This document shows positions 58,065 through 64,000 of a stretch of DNA of 64,000 nt, piece after piece (positions within the stretch are counted from its first letter, which is position 1; each line of letters begins with the position of its first letter). Under the pieces are notes generated by a model that saw only the letters and a list, made by a program, of their open reading frames with translations, was not told the origin of the DNA and searched no databases. The stretch spans positions 1 to 64,000 of the forward strand of contig NZ_ATXQ01000008.1 of the NCBI RefSeq assembly GCF_000421765.1. The letters run 5' to 3'. Source of the DNA: Denitrificimonas caeni DSM 24390. Lineage in GTDB: Bacteria; Pseudomonadota; Gammaproteobacteria; Pseudomonadales; Pseudomonadaceae. The position numbers and the translations under genes are program-made.

Positions 58065-58202
58065 TTGACCATGTGTGTTGATAGCAACCTTGCAGCAGGT
58101 ATCTTTTGAATTGTATTGATTGAGAGATACTGACTGCTGGCGTGAATCGCATAGTTTGCATGATTAAAACTGCGCTAATGCAAACAATACAAAAGGTCAC
58201 AG

Positions 58203-58310
58203 GCGTGCTTCGGGGTTAGTGTGCTGAGTGAGCCAAGGATGGCGAACGCCGGAGTTGAACCCTGGATGAGTTCATCGACGGATTAACACTGACCCCGAAG
58301 TACGGCACGC
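58203..58310 (-). repeat. Palindromic repeat family, copy R6
   Basis: This is a reversed copy of the R1/R3 type. The arms CTTCGGGGTTAGTGT and ACACTGACCCCGAAG are complementary at 14 of 15 positions. The inner stem is degenerate around GGA, and the box reads AGCCAAGGATGGCG on the plus strand. Confidence 0.85.
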
Positions 58311-58350
58311 ACAGTATTTGCCAATTAAAAACTACAAACAGTATGTGAGC

Positions 58351-58464
58351 ATGGCGAACTGCGCTCAGTCTGCTTTTCCCTCACGAGACATCCTGTCTCG
58401 ATTCGGGCGCTACGTCATCCCTGGCTACGCTTACCGCCGACTTAGCGCAGCTCACCTTGACCAT
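58351..58464 (+). repeat. Palindromic repeat family, copy R7
   Basis: The arms GCGAACTGCGCTCAGTCTGC and GCCGACTTAGCGCAGCTCAC are complementary with a few mismatches. The inner hairpin CGAGACA-TCC-TGTCTCG is perfect but differs from R5 at two compensated base pairs. The box is CGTCATCCCTGGCT. CTTGACCAT follows on the right. Confidence 0.85.
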
Positions 58465-58500
58465 CGTTGTTGTGCGCTAGCTCAGGTTGCTTGACCGTTG

Positions 58501-59286
58501 CTATTCCGCAATCTTCAGTTCGCGTGACTTAGTGTAAACGTAGCGGATTTTTTCATACTCGAAAGGAGAGTTCAGCTGCCCATAACGTAGTTTGGTGATA
58601 TAGCGCTGATCAACAATTTTCAGAGCAAAAATCTCTGGATGACGTTCACTTTCCTTGGCAACATTGAGCCAATTAACCGAGAAGTCGAGAGTGTAGTCAG
58701 CGACTAGTCCGCCAGTATCTCGCACGTTTGATGGGCCTAGTAGCGGCAGCATCAAATACGGACCGTGTGGCACGCCGTAATAGCCTAAAGTTTGGCCAAA
58801 ATCCTCGTTATTTTTAGCCAGCCCCATCTTTGTCGCAGGATCCCATACTCCAGCCAAACCAAAAGTAGTGTTAAATAAAATACGCGCTGTTGTCTCCATT
58901 GCGCGATGACCTTTAAGCTGTAATAGGCTATTGGCTAAAGTTGGAATTTCGCCTAAGTTGCTAAAAAAGTTACTGACCCCTTTACGCAAAAAATGCGGCG
59001 TCACCTTGGTATAACCTTTCACTACAGGTAAAAATACCCATTGATCAAAGCGATAGTTAAAGTGATAAACACGTCGATTCCATTGCTCCAAAGGGTCACT
59101 GATGTGCAACGCATCTAAAGCTGCGCGCTCAAATTCATGCTGCCCTGCGTGCTGATTAAACTTTAAATTTTGCAGTGGATTTTTAAAACCATCGTCATCG
59201 ACTTGTTGTGCATGACTAAAATTTGTAAGGCTCAATAACAGTAAGCTGGCTGCGCAGTAATTACCTAAAGAGTGAGTTTTATTCAT
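58501..59286 (-). CDS. mlaA: MlaA/VacJ-family phospholipid-asymmetry protein
   Basis: This 261-residue protein is of the MlaA type, which removes misplaced phospholipids from the outer leaflet of the outer membrane and passes them to MlaC. Family blocks include D-P-L-E-Q-W-N-R-R-V-Y-H-F-N, F-F-S-N-L-G-E-I-P-T-L-A-N, F-G-L-A-G-V-W-D-P-A and D-F-G-Q-T-L-G-Y-Y-G-V. The signal peptide ends S-H-A-Q with no lipobox Cys, unlike lipoprotein VacJ of E. coli. The ATG at 59286 has GGAG nine bases upstream. It overlaps the preceding hydrolase gene by eight bases, so the two form an operon. Confidence 0.93.
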   Translation of the reverse strand: MNKTHSLGNYCAASLLLLSLTNFSHAQQVDDDGFKNPLQNLKFNQHAGQHEFERAALDALHISDPLEQWNRRVYHFNYRFDQWVFLPVVKGYTKVTPHFLRKGVSNFFSNLGEIPTLANSLLQLKGHRAMETTARILFNTTFGLAGVWDPATKMGLAKNNEDFGQTLGYYGVPHGPYLMLPLLGPSNVRDTGGLVADYTLDFSVNWLNVAKESERHPEIFALKIVDQRYITKLRYGQLNSPFEYEKIRYVYTKSRELKIAE

Positions 59287-60613
59287 GGAAAAACTCCAGT
59301 ATATCTGCACCATTATCTCGATAATCTAAATTTCCGAGATGGCCACCATAGGGGTAAAGGGTTAAACGTTCAGCAAAATTTTCTTTTAAAAAGCCTAAAT
59401 CACCCGTTCCCAAAATGATGTCATCAGCATTGTGCATTACACCAATTTTGCTGGTTGTGCTGAGATAGTCCGCCAGTGCATACAAACTGCTGGCCTGACT
59501 CAATGACTCAAAGTCCTCAGTTGTAGGGCTTTCAAGCGCAAGTTTTTGCTCCTTGAAGTGGACTTTCCAGAACGGGAGTAATTGCTGCTCGATATAACAG
59601 TCAAAATCACAGAGTAACGCGCGTTTAAAAAACGGTGTCAGGCTAGTGCCATCATTAATTTTTTGCTGCGCTGGAGTGATAATGCCCCGGCGATTGATCA
59701 AGTCTGAGGTGAAGTTAATGTCCGCTGAGGCGAAGCGGAAAGCACTACCAATGAGCATCGCCAGCTGATTGTCGCTGAGTTTTTGCTTGGAGTTTTGAAA
59801 GTCAAACAGCACTGCTTCGTTAAAGTCAAAATGACCTTTTTGATTAAAATAGCGCGTCAGCTTATCCATTAATAGCTCATAGAAAGTACGATGATCATTG
59901 CTATCAACAGCTTGTGTATTGACTAAGCTACTGAGGTTCTTGATTGATGCATATAAGTTGACCGGCGGGTTGATGAGCAAGACTCGCTTAAAATTAAAAG
60001 CTTGCTCTTGTTCATCTAAATGGCTGACAAAAGCTGCTTGTAAGCCGCCGAGACTATAACCGGTTAAATGCCATTCAGTGACTTCTAGATTGTCCTGTTG
60101 CTTTTTTATTGCTTGCATAACTGAGTATAAATCGCGCGCATCTTGTGGCGAATACCCAGGGGTGGCATAAGGTGATGCGCCAACCATAAAGTCATAGGCG
60201 GTTGGCGAAGAGATTTGCGCCACATGAAAACCCGCGCCATAAAAGAGTTTTTTCAGGTATTCCATGGTCGAGCTGGAATAGTGCGCGCCAGTGCCAGCAA
60301 TGATAAAAATCAGTGGCGCAGGGCCTGATTGCTCGGCTAAGCGGTAGCGAAAGGTTTTCACCGGCCAAAAGTTGCTTGGCAGAGTAAATTCGCGCTCTGG
60401 ACGCAGGCGTAAACTGTAATCACGTTGTTTGATATCAGCATCGTCAGGCAGTTGCGGGCGAAAAATGCTGGGTGTGCCGGCAATAGTTGCCTCAAACGCA
60501 TTGGTGAGAGGGAACTGATAGTCTGCCGGAACTGGTTTTGCTAGAGCGTTAAACGACAGCGCACAGAGAGAACTCAGCACAAAGCAAAGTGGTGTTAGCA
60601 AGCGTGTGAGCAT
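59279..60613 (-). CDS. Exported alpha/beta-hydrolase-like protein
   Basis: This 444-residue protein has a type I signal peptide (cleavage near ALA-K) and an alpha/beta-hydrolase-like core. It has L-I-F-I-I-A-G-T-G-A-H-Y (oxyanion region), the nucleophile elbow G-Y-S-L-G-G with Ser, and a C-terminal Y-G-G-H-L-G-N supplying a candidate His. An Asp in H-N-A-D-D could complete the triad. The substrate is unknown. The 3' end overlaps mlaA by eight bases, so a lipid-related envelope role is plausible by context only. Similar genes are sometimes labelled serine/threonine kinase in databases; nothing here supports that. Confidence 0.8.
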   Translation of the reverse strand: MLTRLLTPLCFVLSSLCALSFNALAKPVPADYQFPLTNAFEATIAGTPSIFRPQLPDDADIKQRDYSLRLRPEREFTLPSNFWPVKTFRYRLAEQSGPAPLIFIIAGTGAHYSSSTMEYLKKLFYGAGFHVAQISSPTAYDFMVGASPYATPGYSPQDARDLYSVMQAIKKQQDNLEVTEWHLTGYSLGGLQAAFVSHLDEQEQAFNFKRVLLINPPVNLYASIKNLSSLVNTQAVDSNDHRTFYELLMDKLTRYFNQKGHFDFNEAVLFDFQNSKQKLSDNQLAMLIGSAFRFASADINFTSDLINRRGIITPAQQKINDGTSLTPFFKRALLCDFDCYIEQQLLPFWKVHFKEQKLALESPTTEDFESLSQASSLYALADYLSTTSKIGVMHNADDIILGTGDLGFLKENFAERLTLYPYGGHLGNLDYRDNGADILEFFHE

Positions 60614-60736
60614 AATGTTGTCTCGTTGATTAGCGGAAGAGTCGTCCTAGATCTAACACCGCTAGGGGCAGCGTGATAGTTGTTTCTCAGTGTGCTACTT
60701 ATTAGATTTATGACGCACAATAGCAGTAAAAGAATC

Positions 60737-60770
60737 AACATAAGTGTGCGCAATACACACTTATGTTGAT
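60737..60770 (-). terminator. Hairpin downstream of metG
   Basis: CAACATAAGTGTG and CACACTTATGTTG form a perfect 13-bp stem with a 7-base loop, seven bases beyond the metG stop. On the minus strand ATTCTTTT follows, giving a weak U-run. Confidence 0.75.
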
Positions 60771-60776
60771 GTTTAT

Positions 60777-62828
60777 TTACATTACGCGCTGGCCAGGACG
60801 CGCGCCGGAGTCAGGGCTGAGCAAGTGAATTTCTTCACCACCAGGACCTGCCGCCAGCACCATGCCTTCTGAGACACCGAATTTCATTTTTCGTGCAGCC
60901 AGGTTGGCCACATATAAGGTCAAACGACCTTCGAGTGCTTTGGGATCAGGGTAGGCGCTTTTGATACCAGAAAACACGTTACGTTTCACCCCGCCAAGGT
61001 CGAGGGTGAGTTGCAATAACTTATCTGCGCCCTCAACAAAAGCAGCTTTTTCGATTAAAGCAATTCGCAAATCGACCGCAGCAAAAGCATTAAAGTCGAT
61101 TTCTTTAGCTAGTGGCTCTTTCTCTAGTTCGCCATTACAGATAATTTCTTCAACGCTGTTTGTGTTTTCCATTTCTAATAAATCTTCTTTTGAGGACTCA
61201 ATCAAGGCTTCGACGTGTTTAGGGTCGACGCGGGTCAATAACGGTATGAAAGGATTGAGTTGATGATCACCTAACGCAGTGCCTAAATCATCCCAAGTGA
61301 GCGATGGCACATTGAGGAACTGTTCAGCATCGGCTGCGAGTTTTGGCAGCACAGGTTTTAACAAGATCACTAGTTGTTTAAACAGATTAATGGCTTGTGA
61401 ACAAACCGCTTGAACTTGCGCCTGCTGACCTTCAATTTTACTCATGGCCCACGGTGCCTGCTCAGCAATCCAAGCATTGGCAGCATCGGCTAAAGCCATG
61501 ATTTCACGCATTGCACGGGCGAAGTCGCGGGCTTCGTAGGCTTTGGCAATGGAAGGTGTCGCTTCTACGAAATGCCCCCACAATGCAGGATTGGGCATAT
61601 CCGCGACTAGCATGCCAGCGTTACCTTTGTGAATGAAGCCGGCGCAACGACTGGCGATGTTCACTACTTTGCCCACGAGGTCGGAGTTGACCTTTTGAAT
61701 AAAGTCCTCAAGGTTGAGATCTAAATCTTCCACGCCACGGCCCAGTTTCGCGGCGTAGTAGTAACGCAAGTATTCAGGGTTTAAATGATCAAGGTAAGTG
61801 CGCGCTTTAATAAAAGTACCGCGCGATTTGGACATTTTCGCACCATTAACTGTTAGGTAACCGTGCACATTCACTCCGGTTGGTTTGCGGTAGTCAGCGC
61901 CTTCAAGCATCGCCGGCCAAAACAGTGCGTGGAAGTTAATGATGTCTTTACCGATAAAATGGTACAGCTCGGCGGTGGAGTCTTTATTCCAGAACGCATC
62001 AAAATCTAAATCAGGACGGCGCGCGCAGAGATTTTTAAAGCTGGCCATGTAACCAATCGGCGCATCCAACCACACGTAGAAATATTTACCCGGAGCTCCT
62101 GGAATCTCAAAACCAAAGTAAGGGGCGTCGCGGGAGATATCCCACTCTTGTAGACCGCTATCAAGCCACTCAGCGAGCTTGTTGGCGACTGACTCTTGCA
62201 GAGCTCCGCTACGCGTCCACTCTTTCAGCATGCTTTGGAAATTAGGCAGTTTAAAAAAGTAATGCTCAGAATCTTTGAGTACCGGCGTCGCACCAGAAAT
62301 AGCTGAGCGTGGATCTTTCAGCTCAGTTGGATGATAAGTGGCACCACATTTTTCGCAGTTATCACCGTATTGATCAGGTGTTGCGCATTTTGGGCAGGTG
62401 CCTTTGATGAAACGGTCGGCAAGGAACATGCCCTTTTCAGGATCAAAATACTGAGTCACAGAGCGGGTGGCAATATGCCCGGCCGCTTGCAGACGTTGAT
62501 AGATCTGCTCGGACAGTTCGCGGTTTTCTTCACTATGGGTCGTGTAAAAGTTATCGAAATCGACCATGAAATCAGCAAAGTCAGCGCTGTGTTCAGCGTG
62601 CACGTTGTCAATTAACTGCTCTGGGGTAATGCCTTCTTTTTCGGCGCGCAACATAATCGCTGAACCATGAGCGTCATCAGCGCAAACATAGATGCATTGG
62701 TTGCCGCGCATTTTTTGAAAGCGAACCCACATATCAGTTTGAATATACTCAAGCATATGGCCAAGGTGAATGGAACCATTGGCATAGGGTAGGGCGCTGG
62801 TCACTAAAATTTTGCGGGCTTCGCTCAT
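60777..62828 (-). CDS. metG: Methionyl-tRNA synthetase
   Basis: This 683-residue class I synthetase charges tRNA-Met. The ATP-site motif is H-L-G-H in G-S-I-H-L-G-H-M, and the second signature is K-M-S-K-S in [10 protein letters not shown] zinc knuckle with C-P-K-C and C-E-K-C lies near 145-165. The C-terminal ~100 residues are the EMAPII-like tRNA-binding dimerisation domain (F-A-A-V-D-L-R-I-A). The ATG at 62828 ([11 protein letters not shown]) has AGGA six bases upstream; 32 codons upstream to 62924 are out of family. It is divergent from apbC. Confidence 0.97.
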   Translation of the reverse strand: MSEARKILVTSALPYANGSIHLGHMLEYIQTDMWVRFQKMRGNQCIYVCADDAHGSAIMLRAEKEGITPEQLIDNVHAEHSADFADFMVDFDNFYTTHSEENRELSEQIYQRLQAAGHIATRSVTQYFDPEKGMFLADRFIKGTCPKCATPDQYGDNCEKCGATYHPTELKDPRSAISGATPVLKDSEHYFFKLPNFQSMLKEWTRSGALQESVANKLAEWLDSGLQEWDISRDAPYFGFEIPGAPGKYFYVWLDAPIGYMASFKNLCARRPDLDFDAFWNKDSTAELYHFIGKDIINFHALFWPAMLEGADYRKPTGVNVHGYLTVNGAKMSKSRGTFIKARTYLDHLNPEYLRYYYAAKLGRGVEDLDLNLEDFIQKVNSDLVGKVVNIASRCAGFIHKGNAGMLVADMPNPALWGHFVEATPSIAKAYEARDFARAMREIMALADAANAWIAEQAPWAMSKIEGQQAQVQAVCSQAINLFKQLVILLKPVLPKLAADAEQFLNVPSLTWDDLGTALGDHQLNPFIPLLTRVDPKHVEALIESSKEDLLEMENTNSVEEIICNGELEKEPLAKEIDFNAFAAVDLRIALIEKAAFVEGADKLLQLTLDLGGVKRNVFSGIKSAYPDPKALEGRLTLYVANLAARKMKFGVSEGMVLAAGPGGEEIHLLSPDSGARPGQRVM

Positions 62829-62995
62829 GGTTTTCCTAACTACTAAACAGTGAATAGAAATAAGCCGACTACTATATAGGCAATGACTGTTTTTTTCATC
62901 CCTTGCGCCATGCGAGCTTGCCAACGATTACGGTCTTAACGTTTAGATTAGGCTAGAATGTTCGTCATTGAGTCTATTTCGCAGTGGAGAACGTC

Positions 62996-64000
62996 ATGAG
63001 TGCAGTAACCCGCGCCGCAGTTGAAGAAACCTTAAGCCGCCTGATTGATCCCAATTTGAATCTTGATCCAGTGACTGCTGGCTGTGTACGCGCCATTGAT
63101 ATTCAAGGTGATCGCGTCAGTGTACAGCTTGAATTAGGCTATCCCGCCGATTTATTTAAAACCGGTTGGGCGCAAATGCTGCAAATGACGCTTGAGCAAA
63201 TGCCCGGCGTAGCCAGTGCTGAAGTGAAAATTTCCACACTGATTCATCCGCATAAAGGCCGCAGTGATGTTCCAGGTTTAGCTGGCGTAAAGAATGTGAT
63301 TGCCGTGGCATCGGGTAAGGGAGGTGTCGGTAAATCAACTACAGCTGCGAACTTAGCCTTAGCTTTGGCACGCGAAGGTGCTCGTGTGGGTATTCTGGAT
63401 GCTGATATTTACGGTCCTAGTCAAGGGATTATGCTTGGTGTTCCCAGCGGCACTAAGCCGCAAGTGCGTGATGAGAAATATTTCATCCCAATTCAAGCGC
63501 ATGGCGTATCGGTAATGTCGATGGCCTTTCTTACCACCGACAACACACCGATGGTTTGGCGTGGTCCGATGGCCTCTGGCGCGCTACTGCAGATGATCAC
63601 GCAGACTGCTTGGGATAATCTTGATTATCTTGTGGTAGATATGCCACCAGGTACTGGTGATATTCAGTTGACCCTCGCGCAGAAAGTGCCGGTGGCGGGA
63701 GCAGTGATTGTCACCACACCGCAAGATATTGCTTTGCTCGATGCGCGCAAAGGCATTGAGATGTTCCGTAAAGTTAATATTCCTATTTTGGGTGTTGTCG
63801 AAAACATGGCGGTGCATATCTGCTCTAACTGCGGGCACGCTGAGCACCTGTTTGGCGAGGGCGGTGGTGAGCGCTTAGCGGCCAGTTATGACGTTGAACT
63901 GTTAGCTTCATTGCCCTTGTCGATGGCAATTCGTATGCAGTGTGATGGTGGCGAGCCGACCACGAGCGCTGACCCGGAAAGCCAAATTGCGATGATCTAC
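62996..64000 (+). CDS. apbC: Iron-sulfur cluster carrier ATPase ApbC/Mrp, cut by window edge
   Basis: The first 335 codons of an ApbC/Mrp protein are present; the frame is open to the last base, so the stop lies outside. An N-terminal MIP18/DUF59 domain (about 1-85) is followed by a deviant Walker A P-loop S-G-K-G-G-V-G-K-S near 104-112. D-A-D-I-Y-G-P-S-Q follows, as does V-V-D-M-P-P-G-T-G-D. The cluster-binding C-S-N-C (C-x-x-C) motif is near 278-281. ApbC transfers Fe-S clusters to apoproteins in the cytosol. GGAG lies nine bases before the ATG. Divergent placement from metG is common in gammaproteobacteria. Confidence 0.97.
   Translation, partial: MSAVTRAAVEETLSRLIDPNLNLDPVTAGCVRAIDIQGDRVSVQLELGYPADLFKTGWAQMLQMTLEQMPGVASAEVKISTLIHPHKGRSDVPGLAGVKNVIAVASGKGGVGKSTTAANLALALAREGARVGILDADIYGPSQGIMLGVPSGTKPQVRDEKYFIPIQAHGVSVMSMAFLTTDNTPMVWRGPMASGALLQMITQTAWDNLDYLVVDMPPGTGDIQLTLAQKVPVAGAVIVTTPQDIALLDARKGIEMFRKVNIPILGVVENMAVHICSNCGHAEHLFGEGGGERLAASYDVELLASLPLSMAIRMQCDGGEPTTSADPESQIAMIY

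Larger units (their letters stand above)
57845..58500. other. Gene-free region with repeat cluster
   Basis: These 655 bases between convergent rnhB and mlaA hold a partial repeat end at about 57899-57932 (nearly the same as the left end of R7) and three full copies at 57961-58064, 58203-58310 and 58351-58464. No gene, tRNA or clear rho-independent terminator was recognised; the palindromes themselves may end transcription. Confidence 0.8.

Noticed and set aside
57893-58081. 62-codon plus-strand frame after rnhB
   Set aside because: It translates repeat copy R5 and a repeat fragment and has no family resemblance.
27221-58464. CRISPR array
   Set aside because: The repeats are long, palindromic, alternate in orientation and have irregular spacing; there are no cas genes.

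Overview
The window looks like a chromosomal segment from a low-GC member of the Pseudomonadaceae. Supporting gene sets are pilS-pilR with a PP0621-type protein, the imelysin/di-heme/DUF1513 cluster, ApeB-type M18 aminopeptidase and the rpsB-to-rnhB order. The sequence is clearly more AT-rich than typical Pseudomonas; a Thiopseudomonas-like lineage would fit, but that is inference. Most of it is core chromosome on both strands. No tRNA, rRNA or CRISPR array was seen.

Layout. 1-3.3 kb: an IS21-family element (356-2787) inserted into a tnpB gene, with a 5-bp target duplication. 3.4-9.3 kb: nhaD, a helical lipoprotein, a membrane protein of unknown function and htpG. 9.4-16.5 kb: brnQ, a ybgA-like gene plus photolyase operon behind a perfect palindromic operator, a DUF481 outer-membrane protein, an alkyltransferase-like protein and ampG. 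16.5-26.9 kb: fxsA, groES-groEL behind a sigma-32 promoter, a 3-hydroxyisobutyryl-CoA hydrolase, a DUF2333 protein, a two-receiver diguanylate cyclase, a lytic transglycosylase, a short arfA gene with an internal terminator, and ettA. 26.95-28.16 kb: about 1.2 kb without genes holding four copies of a structured repeat. 28.2-34.8 kb: glyA and an imelysin / di-heme cytochrome / imelysin / DUF1513 operon. 34.8-43.1 kb, all minus strand: apeB, a META lipoprotein, a zinc-ribbon protein, pilR, pilS, a small PP0621-type protein, a YbdG-type channel and xseA. 43.2-57.8 kb, all plus strand: rpsB-tsf-pyrH-frr-uppS-cdsA-dxr-rseP-bamA-skp-lpxD-fabZ-lpxA-lpxB-rnhB. 57.85-58.5 kb: a second cluster of the same repeat. 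58.5-64 kb: mlaA with an alpha/beta hydrolase, metG, and the start of apbC/mrp.

How the parts work together. The 43-58 kb block joins translation (S2, EF-Ts, RRF), pyrimidine nucleotide supply (PyrH) and envelope construction: undecaprenyl and CDP-DAG lipids, MEP isoprenoids, sigma-E proteolysis, outer-membrane protein assembly and lipid A. MlaA adds outer-membrane lipid asymmetry. GroESL, HtpG and ArfA provide proteostasis and ribosome rescue. PilSR controls type IV pili.

The most notable non-coding signals are: (i) seven copies of a ~100-115 bp palindromic repeat whose stems differ between copies but stay self-complementary, with GGA-bearing hairpin loops on one strand; (ii) arfA with a terminator before its stop codon; (iii) a 16-bp perfect inverted repeat before ybgA-phr that fits the spacing I recall for LitR-type light-responsive operators.
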